NCBI RefSeq assembly: GCF_035474595.1
Contig: NZ_DATIND010000080.1
Location: 121,369-185,368 of the forward strand
Length of the DNA: 64,000 nt
DNA from: Longimicrobium sp.
GTDB taxonomy: Bacteria > Gemmatimonadota > Gemmatimonadetes > Longimicrobiales > Longimicrobiaceae
Direction: 5' to 3'
Part shown: positions 8,797 through 17,549 of the stretch, one piece after another
Layout of the letters: each line of letters begins with the position of its first letter
How positions within the stretch are numbered: the first letter of the stretch is position 1
The notes under the pieces: generated by a model
The model's database searches: none
Seen by the model: the letters and a program-made list of their open reading frames with translations, nothing else
Told to the model about the DNA's origin: nothing
Translations under genes and position numbers: made by a program

Positions 8797-9993
8797 ATGA
8801 GGGTCGCGTACCTGAGCGCGTCGGGGCGGATCGGGGGGGCGGAGCGGGCGCTGCTGGACCTGCTTGCCAGCCTCCGCGCGGCCGAGCCCGATTGGGAGCT
8901 GCACGTGGTGGTCGCCGGCGAGGGGCCGCTGGCGGAGCGGGCGGCGGCGCTCGGCGCGACCGTCCACCGCTTCCCGATGCCGCGGCTGCTGGAGGCGCTG
9001 GGCGACGCGGGCGGCGGCTCGCGCGCGGCGCTGCTGGCGCGGCTCCTGGCCGCGGCGCCCGCGGGGATGCTGTGGCTGCGGCGCCTGCGCGGGCTGCTGC
9101 GGTCCATCGCCCCCGGCGTGGTGCACACCAACGGCTTCAAGATGCACGTCGCGGCGGCGATGGCGATGCCGGAGCGCGCGCGGCTCGTCTGGCACATCCA
9201 CGACTACGTGGCGGCGCGGCGGGTGATGGCATCGGCGCTGCGGCACTTCGCGGATCGCCCCGCCGCCGCGGTCGCCGTCAGCCGGTCCGTGGCCGACGAC
9301 GTGCGGCGCGTGTGCGGGGCGGGGATGCGCGTGGAGACCGTCTACAACGCGGTCGATCTCGATCGCTTCACGCCCGAGGGCGACCGCATCCCCCTGCACG
9401 CGCTGGCGGGGATGCCGCCCGAGGCGCCGGGGACGGTGAGCGTGGGGCTCGTCGCCACGATGGGGCTGTGGAAGGGGCACGACGTCTTCCTGCGCGCCAT
9501 CTCCCTCATCCCCCGCGAGCTGCCGGTGCGCGCGTACGTGGTGGGCGGGCGCATCTACGCCACCGCGGGGAGCGAGGTGGACCCGGACGAGCTGCGGGAG
9601 ATGGCGGGCGCGCTGGGGATCGCGGACCGCACGGGCTTCACCGGCTTCGTGGAGGACTCCGCGGCGGTGATGCGCTCGCTGGACGTGGTCGTCCACGCCA
9701 GCACGCAGCCGGAGCCGTTCGGGCTGGTGATCGCCGAGGCGATGGCGTGCGGGCGCGCCGTGGTGGTCAGCGCGGCCGGCGGCGCGGCGGAGATCGTGTC
9801 GGACGGCGCGGACGCGCTCGCCGTCGCCCCCGGCGACGCGGCGGCGATGGCGGCGGCGATCGGGAGATTGATCGGCGACGCGGATCTCCGCGCGCGGCTC
9901 GGCATCGCCGGGCGGGAGAAGGCGAAGCGCGAGTTCGACCGGGCGCGGCTGGCGCGCGAGATCGTTCCCCTCTACCGCTCGCTGGGGATGTGA
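8797..9993 (+). CDS. GT4 family glycosyltransferase 1
   Basis: This is a 398-residue GT-B fold glycosyltransferase of family GT4, expected to add a sugar from a nucleotide-sugar donor to the growing lipid-linked glycan on the inner face of the cytoplasmic membrane. The N-terminal half has the glycine loop GGAERALLDLL; the C-terminal donor domain has GLVATMGLWKGHDVFLRA and the E-x7-E motif PEPFGLVIAEAMACG. Its last bases overlap the next gene (TGATG), so it is the first gene of a coupled cassette running to 14003. Donor and linkage cannot be read from the sequence. Confidence 0.9.
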   Translation: MRVAYLSASGRIGGAERALLDLLASLRAAEPDWELHVVVAGEGPLAERAAALGATVHRFPMPRLLEALGDAGGGSRAALLARLLAAAPAGMLWLRRLRGLLRSIAPGVVHTNGFKMHVAAAMAMPERARLVWHIHDYVAARRVMASALRHFADRPAAAVAVSRSVADDVRRVCGAGMRVETVYNAVDLDRFTPEGDRIPLHALAGMPPEAPGTVSVGLVATMGLWKGHDVFLRAISLIPRELPVRAYVVGGRIYATAGSEVDPDELREMAGALGIADRTGFTGFVEDSAAVMRSLDVVVHASTQPEPFGLVIAEAMACGRAVVVSAAGGAAEIVSDGADALAVAPGDAAAMAAAIGRLIGDADLRARLGIAGREKAKREFDRARLAREIVPLYRSLGM

Positions 9994-11096
9994 TGCGCGT
10001 GCTGCACGTGTACGCCGGGAACCTGTACGGCGGCGTGGAGGCCATGCTGGCGACCATCGCCCGCCACCGCGGCGCCGTGCCGGAGATGGAGACGCGCTTC
10101 GCGCTGGCGTACGAGGGACGGCTTGCCGGCGAGCTGCGGGACGCGGGCGCGCCCGTCGCCATCCTCGGCGGCGCGCGCATCTCCCGCTCGTGGACGGTGT
10201 GGAGCGCGCGGCGGGCGATGGGGAAGGCGATCATGTCGGAAAAACCCGACATATCCATCTTCCACTCCGCATGGACGCACGGCATCTTCGCGCCGGCGGC
10301 GCGGCGCGCGGACGTCCCCGCCGTCTTCTGGCTGCACGACGCGGTCTCCGGCGGCGCGGCGGAGCGGCTGGCGCGGCGGACGCCGCCGAGGCTCGCCATC
10401 TGCACCAGCGAGTTCGTCCGCGCCACCCTGCCGAAGCTCTTCCCGCACGCGGAGGGCGAGGTGGTGCACCCGGCCGTCGCCGCGCTGCCTGATGTCGCCG
10501 TCGACCGCGTGGCGGTGCGCGCGGAGCTCGGGACGGAGGCGGAGTCCGTCGTCATCGTCCAGGCGAGCCGGATGGAGCCGTGGAAGGGGCACCGCGTCCA
10601 TCTCGAGGCACTCGGGCTGCTGAGGGACGATCCGCGCTGGACCTGCTGGTTGGCCGGCGGCGCCCAGCGCCCGCACGAGCTGCGGCACCGCGACGAGATG
10701 CAGGCGTTGGCCGCGCGGCTGGGGATCGCGGAGCGCGTGCGCTGGCTGGGCGAGCGCCGGGACGTGCCGCGCCTGCTCGCGGCGGCGGACGTGCTCTGCC
10801 AGCCGAACCTTGGACCGGAGCCCTTCGGGATCACCTTCGTGGAAGCCATGTACGCCGGACTCCCCGTGATCGGCGCGGCGCTGGGCGGCGCGCGAGAGAT
10901 CGTGACCGACGCCACCGGCGTGCTCGTCCCCCCGGACGATCCGTCCGCCACCGCGGAGGCGCTGCGGATGCTCATCGGGGACGCGGAGATGCGGGCGCGG
11001 CTCGGCGCGGCGGGGCCCGCGCGCGCCCGCGAGCTGTGCGATCCGGAGATGCAGATGCGGAAGCTGCACGGCATCCTCACGGCGGGGGCGGCGTGA
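9993..11096 (+). CDS. GT4 family glycosyltransferase 2
   Basis: This is a 367-residue retaining GT-B glycosyltransferase. The start ATG 9993 sits in TGATG with the previous gene's stop; the longer open frame upstream is a shadow. The N-terminus MRVLHVYAGNLYGGVEAML carries the substrate loop, and the C-terminal domain has IVQASRMEPWKGHRVHL and the E-x7-E motif PEPFGITFVEAMYAG. It is coupled to the following methyltransferase (GTGA overlap). The role is sugar transfer in surface-glycan assembly; specificity is unknown. Confidence 0.88.
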   Translation: MRVLHVYAGNLYGGVEAMLATIARHRGAVPEMETRFALAYEGRLAGELRDAGAPVAILGGARISRSWTVWSARRAMGKAIMSEKPDISIFHSAWTHGIFAPAARRADVPAVFWLHDAVSGGAAERLARRTPPRLAICTSEFVRATLPKLFPHAEGEVVHPAVAALPDVAVDRVAVRAELGTEAESVVIVQASRMEPWKGHRVHLEALGLLRDDPRWTCWLAGGAQRPHELRHRDEMQALAARLGIAERVRWLGERRDVPRLLAAADVLCQPNLGPEPFGITFVEAMYAGLPVIGAALGGAREIVTDATGVLVPPDDPSATAEALRMLIGDAEMRARLGAAGPARARELCDPEMQMRKLHGILTAGAA

Positions 11097-11755
11097 CGCA
11101 GCTCACGGTGGAGGAGCGCGCGCGCCGCAGCCTGGGCGCCAGCGGCAGCGCCATCTACCGCATGGTGGCCGATGCCATCGCCGCGCGGCACGCGGGCGGC
11201 GGGACGCTCGTCGACGTGGGATGCGGGAGCGGGAACCTGTGGCCGTTCGTCCGCGACCGCTTCGACCGCTACGTGGGGATCGACGCCGTGCGCTACGACG
11301 GGTTTCCGGCCGACGGCGAGCTGGTGGCCGCCAACCTGGACGCGGACGAGCTTCCCATCTCCCCCGCCAGCGCCGACGTGGTGGCGGCGGTGGAGACCAT
11401 CGAGCACCTGGAGAACCCGCGCGCCTTCGTCCGCACCCTCGCCAGACTCGTGAAGCCGGGGGGATGGATCATCGTCACCACGCCCAACCAGCTGTCGCTG
11501 GCCAGCCGCGTGCTGCTGCTGACGCGCGGCCACCACCACGCCTTCGGCGAGGCGAGCTACCCGGCGCACATCACCGCGCTGCTGGAGGTGGACCTGCGCC
11601 GCATCGCCGCGGAGTGCGGGCTGGCGGAGGTGGCCGTGGAGTACAGCGGGAGCGCGCGCGTGGTCTTCACCGCGGCCCACTATCCCCGCTGGATGTCACG
11701 CCTGTGGCCGCGCGGGCTGTCGGACAACGTGCTGCTGGCGGGGCGGAAGCCGTGA
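11093..11755 (+). CDS. Class I SAM-dependent methyltransferase
   Basis: This is a 220-residue methyltransferase with GTG start 11093 overlapping the previous stop. The SAM-binding motif I is LVDVGCGSGNLWPF near residue 40, followed by VAAVETIEHLENPRAF and VKPGGWIIVTTPNQ, the usual methyltransferase type-11 layout. Sitting between glycosyltransferase and FkbM genes, it probably methylates a sugar of the glycan, though other substrates such as nucleotide-sugar intermediates are possible. Its stop overlaps the next GTG. The family call is firm; the substrate is unknown. Confidence 0.85.
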   Translation: MTQLTVEERARRSLGASGSAIYRMVADAIAARHAGGGTLVDVGCGSGNLWPFVRDRFDRYVGIDAVRYDGFPADGELVAANLDADELPISPASADVVAAVETIEHLENPRAFVRTLARLVKPGGWIIVTTPNQLSLASRVLLLTRGHHHAFGEASYPAHITALLEVDLRRIAAECGLAEVAVEYSGSARVVFTAAHYPRWMSRLWPRGLSDNVLLAGRKP

Positions 11756-12594
11756 GCGCGCTCCGCAGCATCGCCCGCGCGCTCCTGCCGCGCGGCGTGC
11801 GCAACGCCCTGCGCGCGCCGGGGAAATCGGCGCGGCGCGCGTTGCACGAGGCGCTGTACCGCGCCGGGCGGCACCCGGTGCTGGAGGTGCGCCCCGGCTG
11901 GCGGATGCGCTGCCACCCCGCGGCGTACCCGGTGATCGCCCAGCACCAGCTGCGCGACCCCGAGCAGGCGGCCGAGCTGGACCGCTTCATCGCCGGGTGC
12001 GCGCCGGGGATGGTGCTGTTCGACGTGGGCGCGCACTACGGCGTGTTCACCATCGCCGCCCTGCACTACGGCGGTCCCGCGGCGCGCGCGGTGGCGCTGG
12101 ACCCCTCGCCCGCGGCGGTGCGGGTGGCGCGGGCGCAGGCGCGGCTGAACGGCGGCGCGCAACGCGTCCGCGTGGTACAGGCAGCCGCGGGCGACGGCGC
12201 GGGAATGGTGCGCCTGGTGGCCGTCGGCGTGCAGGCGGAAGGCTTCTACGTCCCCGCCGACGCGGCAGGCGGAGGCCTGGAGGTGCCGCAGGTGACGCTG
12301 GACGCGCTGGCGGCGGAAACCGGGCTGGCGCCGACGCACGTGAAGATCGACGTGGAGGGCGGCGAGGCGGCGGTGCTGCGCGGCGCGCGCGGGCTCCTCT
12401 CGTCTCCCCATCCCCCCGTGCTCTTTCTGGAGCTGCACAACCAGATGATCCGCGAGCAGGGCGGCGATCCCGCCGAGGCGCCGGCGCTGCTGGCCGCGCT
12501 GGGGTACCGCGTGGAAGGCGAGGACGGCGCCGTGCTGGAGGGCGCCGCGCTGGCCACGCCGGCGATGCTGCGCGTCGTGGCGAGGAAGCCGTGA
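11752..12594 (+). CDS. FkbM family methyltransferase 1
   Basis: This is a 280-residue FkbM-type SAM-dependent O-methyltransferase. It has FDVGAHYGVFTIAAL as the SAM-binding loop and the family-typical KIDVEGGEAAVLRGA, followed by FLELHNQM. FkbM enzymes in polysaccharide loci methylate hydroxyls of sugars. The GTG start (11752) overlaps the preceding stop, and the stop overlaps the polymerase start, so the product is made in step with its neighbours. It is one of four FkbM genes in the locus (also 16600, 20233, 22228). Confidence 0.88.
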   Translation: MSALRSIARALLPRGVRNALRAPGKSARRALHEALYRAGRHPVLEVRPGWRMRCHPAAYPVIAQHQLRDPEQAAELDRFIAGCAPGMVLFDVGAHYGVFTIAALHYGGPAARAVALDPSPAAVRVARAQARLNGGAQRVRVVQAAAGDGAGMVRLVAVGVQAEGFYVPADAAGGGLEVPQVTLDALAAETGLAPTHVKIDVEGGEAAVLRGARGLLSSPHPPVLFLELHNQMIREQGGDPAEAPALLAALGYRVEGEDGAVLEGAALATPAMLRVVARKP

Positions 12595-14003
12595 ACGCGC
12601 GCCCGTCCTTCCCCGCGCCGACCTTCGCCGCGCCCTCCGCCGCTCCCGCGGCGAAGCGCGAGCGGCGGCCGGACCCGTGGGTCCCGGCGTTCATGGTCTT
12701 CGTGCTCCTCTGCGGCGTGCTGCTGCTCGTCCCCGGCATCGGGCCGCTGCGGATGGCGCTGCGCATCGCCACCTTCGGCGGGAGCCTGGTGCTGCTGGCG
12801 GGGCTGCGCGGCAGGGGGGGGATCCATCCCGCCGCGCCGGTGGGGCTGCTGGCGATGCTCGTGGTCGTCATCCAGGTGATGAGCCCGGGGACCACCTCGC
12901 TGCTGGCGGGAACGGCGCACGCGACCCTGTATCTCGCGGTGATGGGCCCGCTCTTCTGGGTGCCGCGGCTGGACCCCGACGTGCGCGTGATCCAGCGCGT
13001 GGCGCTGATCCTGTGGGTCTTCCACACCGCCAGCGCCGCGCTGGGGGTGCTGCAGGTGTACTTTCCCGGCCAGTTCCAGCCGCAGATCTCGGCGGTGATC
13101 GCCAACCGCAAGGACTACCTGGACGCGCTGATGATCACCACCACCAGCGGCATCCGCGTGTTCCGGCCGATGGGGCTGACGGACCTTCCCGGCGGCGCGG
13201 CCATCTCGGGGCTGTACGCCGTGCTCTTCGGCACCGGCTTCTTCCTCACCCGCCGCACCCCGTGGACGATCGCCGCCAGCGCGCTGAGCATGGTGATCGG
13301 GATGACCTGCCTGTACCTGTCGCAGGTGCGCGCGGTGCTGGTGATGACCGGGATCGCGGTGGTGATGGTCGTCGCCATCCTCATCTGGCGGCGCGACCTG
13401 ATGCGTGTGTGGGCGCTGGGGGGGACGGCGGTGGCGATGGCGATCGCGGGGTACGGCGTGGCGGTCGCGCTCGCCGGTCCCTCCGTGGCCAAGCGCGTGG
13501 CCACGCTCACCGCGTCGCGTCCGGGCGCCGTGTACTACCACGAGCGTGGCCACTTCTTCACCGAGCTGTTCACCAACATCCTTCCGAAGTCGCCGTTCGG
13601 GATGGGGCTGGGGCACTGGGGGATGATGGCCACCTACTTCGGCAGGCCGGGAGATGCGTCGCCCGGCGTGTGGGTGGAGATCCAGTGGGCGGGGTGGATC
13701 GTGGACGGCGGCATTCCGCTGGCGCTGTTCTACGCGACGGCGCTGGTGATGGCGCTGTGGGCGGCGTGGAAGGTGGCGCGCGCGCCGGCGCCCGCGGGGG
13801 CGCCGGAGCTGCCGTTCTGGGGGATCATCGTGCTGGCGTACGGGGTCGGCGCTTTCGCGCTCACCTTCTCGTACCCCATCTTCCTGTCGCAGCCGGGGAT
13901 GGAGTTCTGGCTGCTGATCTCGCTCCTCTACGCCGTCGCCCGCCACGAGCGCCGCCGCGCCAGGCTCGCCGCCGCGCCCGCCGCGGCCCCGGCAACCGCG
14001 TGA
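12591..14003 (+). CDS. Wzy-like O-antigen polymerase/ligase membrane protein
   Basis: This is a 470-residue polytopic membrane protein starting at GTG 12591 (overlapping the FkbM stop). After a short proline/alanine-rich N-terminus it has about ten hydrophobic segments and one large outer loop around residues 300-360 containing GAVYYHERGHFFTELFTN and PFGMGLGHWG, the typical place for the active loop of Wzy polymerases and WaaL ligases. It would polymerise repeat units on the periplasmic face. Wzy proteins share little sequence, so the call relies on topology, the loop and the setting; ligase activity is an alternative. Confidence 0.75.
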   Translation: MNARPSFPAPTFAAPSAAPAAKRERRPDPWVPAFMVFVLLCGVLLLVPGIGPLRMALRIATFGGSLVLLAGLRGRGGIHPAAPVGLLAMLVVVIQVMSPGTTSLLAGTAHATLYLAVMGPLFWVPRLDPDVRVIQRVALILWVFHTASAALGVLQVYFPGQFQPQISAVIANRKDYLDALMITTTSGIRVFRPMGLTDLPGGAAISGLYAVLFGTGFFLTRRTPWTIAASALSMVIGMTCLYLSQVRAVLVMTGIAVVMVVAILIWRRDLMRVWALGGTAVAMAIAGYGVAVALAGPSVAKRVATLTASRPGAVYYHERGHFFTELFTNILPKSPFGMGLGHWGMMATYFGRPGDASPGVWVEIQWAGWIVDGGIPLALFYATALVMALWAAWKVARAPAPAGAPELPFWGIIVLAYGVGAFALTFSYPIFLSQPGMEFWLLISLLYAVARHERRRARLAAAPAAAPATA

Positions 14004-14112
14004 TGCCAATCGAGGCAGGATCGATCGGAAGGATGATGCGGGAACCCGCCCCGTCACCAAGAAATCGCGCCGCACACGGATCCATCGCCCCGCGCGGATG
14101 CCCGCGGCGGGA

Positions 14113-14159
14113 GTCCGCGAAGGCGGACTTCGGGCCGTTGTTGCCGCGACTTCAGTCGC
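14113..14159 (+). repeat. A-family two-hairpin element (copy 1)
   Basis: GTCCGC-GAAG-GCGGAC (14113-14128), spacer CGGGCCGTTGTTGCC and GCGAC-TTCA-GTCGC (14146-14159). This is the first of 13 copies in which the two stems vary but always pair, while the GTTGTTG-type spacer stays. It fills the 229-base gap between two glycan cassettes. Confidence 0.8.
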
Positions 14160-14232
14160 CCGGCCAGTCGCCCGGTGCGATGCCAGGGCCGCGCGCCGAC
14201 CGCATCGCGCCCCCCATCTCCATCCCCCGGCC

Positions 14233-15390
14233 ATGACCCCCTGGCTGATCGCGGCGGGGGACTTCGTGCGGACGGGGGGGATGGACGCGGCGAACTTCGC
14301 CCTGGCGTCGCATCTGGCGCGCTCGGGGCGCGAGACGCATCTCGTCGCGCACCGCGTGGACCCGGAGCTCGCGGCGATGCCCGGCGTGCACGTCCACCGC
14401 GTGCCGCGCCCGCTGCGGTCGCATCTCCTCGGCTTTCCGCTGCTGGACTACGCGGCGGAGTACCAGCGCGGGCGGCTGGCCCGCTCGAGTCGCGTGGCGG
14501 CGCTGGCGAACGGCGGCAACTTTCCCGCGCGGGCGACCTGGCTGCACTACGTCCACGCGGCGTACCGCCCCGAGATCGCCGGGCGGCCGCTGCGCCGGAT
14601 GGTGGAGCGCGCCGCGCGCTGGAAGGCGCTGCGCGACGAGCGCCACGTGGCGTCCCGCGCCCGCACGGTCATCGCCAACTCCGAGCTGACCGCGCGGCAC
14701 GCGGTGGAGCTGCTGGCCGCGCACCCGGCGCGCGTGCACACCGTGTACTACGGCGCGGACCCGGAGCGCTTCCGCCCGCCCACGCCGGAGGAGCGCGGGG
14801 CCGCGCGGGCGGCGCTGCGGCTGGACGGCGACGCGCCCGCGGTGGCGTTCGTCGGCGCGCTGGGGGACCGGCGCAAGGGCTTCGACACGCTCTTCCACGC
14901 CTTCCACTTTCTCTGCGCGCGCGAGCCGGGGTGGGACGTCACGCTGCTCGTGGTCGGCGCGGGCGGCGAGCTGGAGGAGTGGAAGCGGCGCGCGGCGGCG
15001 GCGCGGCTGGGGCACTGCATCCGCTTCCTCGGCTTCCGCGGTGACGTGCGCGAGGTGCTGTGGGCGTGCGACGCGGTGGTCTCGCCCGCGCGCTACGAGG
15101 CGTACGGGCTGGCGGTGCAGGAGGCGCTGTGCACCGGCCTTCCCGCGGTCGTCAGCCGGCGCGCGGGGGTGGCGGAGCGCATCCCCGCGCCGCTGGACGC
15201 GCTGCTGATCGAGGATCCCGGCAGCGTTCCCGAGGTCGCGGAGCGGCTGCGGGCCTGGCGGGGGGAGATGGAGATGCATCGCGCCGCGGCGGCGGATCTG
15301 TCGGCCGAACTGCGCGAATGGACGTGGGACCGGATGGCGGAGCGGATCGTGGAACTGGTGGAGAGCGAGATGGGCGGCCGGCATGGCTGA
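14233..15390 (+). CDS. GT4 family glycosyltransferase 3
   Basis: This is a 385-residue GT-B glycosyltransferase starting at ATG 14233. It has the N-terminal loop RTGGMDAANFALASHL, a donor domain starting at AVAFVGALGDRRKGFDTL, and the E-x7-E region YEAYGLAVQEALCTG. It begins a new cassette after an A-family repeat and overlaps the next methyltransferase by 8 bases. A mannosyl-, glucosyl- or similar transfer to the lipid-linked chain is expected; the donor is not readable. Confidence 0.88.
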   Translation: MTPWLIAAGDFVRTGGMDAANFALASHLARSGRETHLVAHRVDPELAAMPGVHVHRVPRPLRSHLLGFPLLDYAAEYQRGRLARSSRVAALANGGNFPARATWLHYVHAAYRPEIAGRPLRRMVERAARWKALRDERHVASRARTVIANSELTARHAVELLAAHPARVHTVYYGADPERFRPPTPEERGAARAALRLDGDAPAVAFVGALGDRRKGFDTLFHAFHFLCAREPGWDVTLLVVGAGGELEEWKRRAAAARLGHCIRFLGFRGDVREVLWACDAVVSPARYEAYGLAVQEALCTGLPAVVSRRAGVAERIPAPLDALLIEDPGSVPEVAERLRAWRGEMEMHRAAAADLSAELREWTWDRMAERIVELVESEMGGRHG

Positions 15391-16360
15391 CGCGACGGCG
15401 GGAGAGGCGGCAACGGCGCACGCCGGGTTCACCCCCGTGCCCGCCTGCTGGATCTGCGGCGGAACGGAGCTGCGCCCGGTGAACCGCGCCATCTTCGAGT
15501 TCGGCGAGTACCGGCGGCAGGATCCCGAGCTGGCGCGCTACACCGGCGCCACGGTCGATCTCGTCCGCTGCGCGCGCTGCGGCTTCGGGCAGCCGGCGGC
15601 GCTCCCGTCGCTGGAGCGCTTCTTCGACCGCATGTACGACCAGCGCTGGTCGCGCGAGTGGATGGCCGACGAGTTCCGCGACGCCACCAAGGACCTCATC
15701 TTCCGCTCCGTCCTCGGTGGCCTGGCGAAGCGCCTTCCGCCGGCCCGGCGCACGCTGCTGGACGTGGGCGCGCACGTCGGCCGGCTCATCCACGTCGCAT
15801 CGAAGGCTGGATGGACGGTCGAGGGTGTGGAGGTGAACCCCAGCACCTCCGCCTACGCCGTCGAGGCGACGGGGCTCACCGTCCACCGCGCGGGGCTGCG
15901 CGACCTGGCCGACGAGGGGCGGCGGTTCGACGCGGTGACGATGGTGGACGTGCTGGAGCACATCCCCGAGCCGGTGGGCGCGCTGAAGGCCGCCGTGAAG
16001 CTGCTGGCGCCGGGAGGATGGATCGCGGTGAAGGTGCCCGAGGGGCGCAACCAGCTGCGCAAGGAGCTGATCCGCGGGCGGGTGCGGCCCGGCTACCGGC
16101 CCACCGTGGCCGACAACCTGGTGCATGTGAACCACTTCACCGCCGAATCGCTGCGGCGCGGGATGGAGCAGGCGGGGCTGGAGAGCGTCACCGTGGGCTC
16201 GGCGGCGCCGGTGCTGCCGCCGCACTCCGCGGGCGCCGCGCGGCGGATCGCCGGGAGCGTGCTGCCGATGGCGTTCTGGACGATCTCGCGCACGCTTCCC
16301 GGCGGGGTGAGGTCGCCGCTAGCGCTGAACCTGATCGCGTTCGGGCGGCAGCCGGGGTAG
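15383..16360 (+). CDS. Zinc-binding-type class I SAM methyltransferase
   Basis: This is a 325-residue methyltransferase. The N-terminus carries two cysteine pairs, CWICGG (about 23-28) and CARCGF (about 64-69), like the putative zinc-binding N-terminal domain of sugar C-methyltransferases. The SAM-binding core follows with LLDVGAHVGRLIHVA, VDVLEHIPEPVGAL and LLAPGGWIAVKVPEG. It overlaps the preceding glycosyltransferase by 8 bases, so the two are coupled. It may make a C-methyl-branched deoxysugar or methylate the glycan; the call does not separate these. Confidence 0.82.
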   Translation: MADATAGEAATAHAGFTPVPACWICGGTELRPVNRAIFEFGEYRRQDPELARYTGATVDLVRCARCGFGQPAALPSLERFFDRMYDQRWSREWMADEFRDATKDLIFRSVLGGLAKRLPPARRTLLDVGAHVGRLIHVASKAGWTVEGVEVNPSTSAYAVEATGLTVHRAGLRDLADEGRRFDAVTMVDVLEHIPEPVGALKAAVKLLAPGGWIAVKVPEGRNQLRKELIRGRVRPGYRPTVADNLVHVNHFTAESLRRGMEQAGLESVTVGSAAPVLPPHSAGAARRIAGSVLPMAFWTISRTLPGGVRSPLALNLIAFGRQPG

Positions 16361-16397
16361 GCCGGAAGACGGAGAGGCCACGGCGCGAGGAGGGAGG

Positions 16398-16591
16398 CAT
16401 CCTGCCCGCCTGGCTGGTCCCCTCCCCCGGCACCTCCGCCCGCTCCGCGGGGGAGGGGAGAACTCATCGCGGGGGAGCTTCCGGAGCGGCCGGGATGCTT
16501 CCGTGGGCCTCGCGTCACGCGGAAGCCGGAGGAGTGATCGAGCATCCGCGCGCCGCAATCGAAGTTACCCCCTCCGGTTATCGGGAGGGGG
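16398..16591 (+). repeat. Repeat island: inverted B module plus K-type hairpin
   Basis: The gap 16361-16599 holds a B-family GC-rich hairpin in reverse orientation (16398-16466, CCTGCCCGCCTGGCTGG then GGGGGAGGGGAGAACTCA) and a K-type hairpin, CCCCCTCC/GGAGGGGG around GGTTATC (16568-16591). The next palindrome, GGCCTAAGCC, contains the TAG stop of the reverse FkbM gene. Confidence 0.65.
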
Positions 16592-16599
16592 CACGCGGC

Positions 16600-17502
16600 C
16601 TAAGCCGTGGCGGGAGGATTCCCGCGCCGGAACCACGCCACGCCCGAGTCGGGATGGAACCGCAGATCCCGCACGAGGCGCAGCCCGGCGCGCTCCAGCG
16701 CGGCGAAGAGCGGGGCGGAAGGGGCGTTGGGATGGTACTCCATCTGCCACGCGTCCACCGGCGCGAGCACGTCGGCGGTGAGCTGGGGGATCAATTCGTG
16801 CTCGGCGCCCTCGACGTCCATCTTCACCAGGTCGATGCGCGCCGTGCCCGCATCCTCCATCGCGCGGCGGAGGATGTCGGCGAGCGGCTGGGCGGCCACG
16901 GCGACGGAGGACGCGGGCGCGGCGTCGGGGGGGAGAAGGCCGCGGGACTGCGCGGGCGCGTCGCCCACCTCCATCCGCCGCTCCCCCGCTTCCGCCGCGA
17001 CGGCCACCCGGAGGCAGCGCACGCGGTCGCCGAAGCCGTTGGCGGCGACGTTGGCCTGCAGCCGCGCGAACTCGGCGGGGAAGGGCTCGACGGCGGCGAT
17101 GCGGGCGCCCGGTGCCGTCTCCGCCGCAAGGAGGGTGAAGGCGCCGAAGTTGGCGCCCAGGTCCACGATGCAGCGCGCGCCGGGATCCACCGCGTACTCG
17201 CCGCGGCAGAAGATCACCCAGGCGGTGGCCAGGTCGTGGAAGCCGCCCACGGTGAAGCGCGTGCCGCGCCGCGTCGCCAGCTCGAACGGGTAGCGCGCGC
17301 CCAGCCCCAGGTACGCGCGCGCGGCGCGGACGGGGGGGCGCAGGCGCACGGCGCAGCGGGCCAGCTCGGGAAGCCGGCTCAGGTGCGCGGCGGCCTTCAT
17401 CCAGCGTGGTGTCATCGGGGCGTCGTTCACGGGATCGGTGCGGAGCGGCGCAGGATCGTAACGCCGCGCATCCGCCTCGGACAGGCCGGGAACACGGAGC
17501 AC
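16600..17502 (-). CDS. FkbM family methyltransferase 2 (reverse strand)
   Basis: This is a 300-residue FkbM-type methyltransferase and the only reverse-strand gene in the polysaccharide locus. It has VDLGANFGAFTLLAA (SAM loop), IAAVEPFPAEFARLQANV and the family motif KMDVEGAEHELIPQL, then WQMEYHPN. The longest frame starts at a GTG at 17502; an ATG at 17415 (MTPRWMKAAA) is an alternative that removes 29 poorly conserved residues. The TAG stop lies inside a GGCCTAAGCC repeat palindrome. It faces divergently away from the GT2 gene, with about 47 bases between the two starts. It is likely a glycan O-methyltransferase. Confidence 0.85.
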   Translation of the reverse strand: MLRVPGLSEADARRYDPAPLRTDPVNDAPMTPRWMKAAAHLSRLPELARCAVRLRPPVRAARAYLGLGARYPFELATRRGTRFTVGGFHDLATAWVIFCRGEYAVDPGARCIVDLGANFGAFTLLAAETAPGARIAAVEPFPAEFARLQANVAANGFGDRVRCLRVAVAAEAGERRMEVGDAPAQSRGLLPPDAAPASSVAVAAQPLADILRRAMEDAGTARIDLVKMDVEGAEHELIPQLTADVLAPVDAWQMEYHPNAPSAPLFAALERAGLRLVRDLRFHPDSGVAWFRRGNPPATA

Positions 17503-17549
17503 GCGCTCGTCATCCCCATCTCCATCCGAAGATCATTCCATCTCCATCC

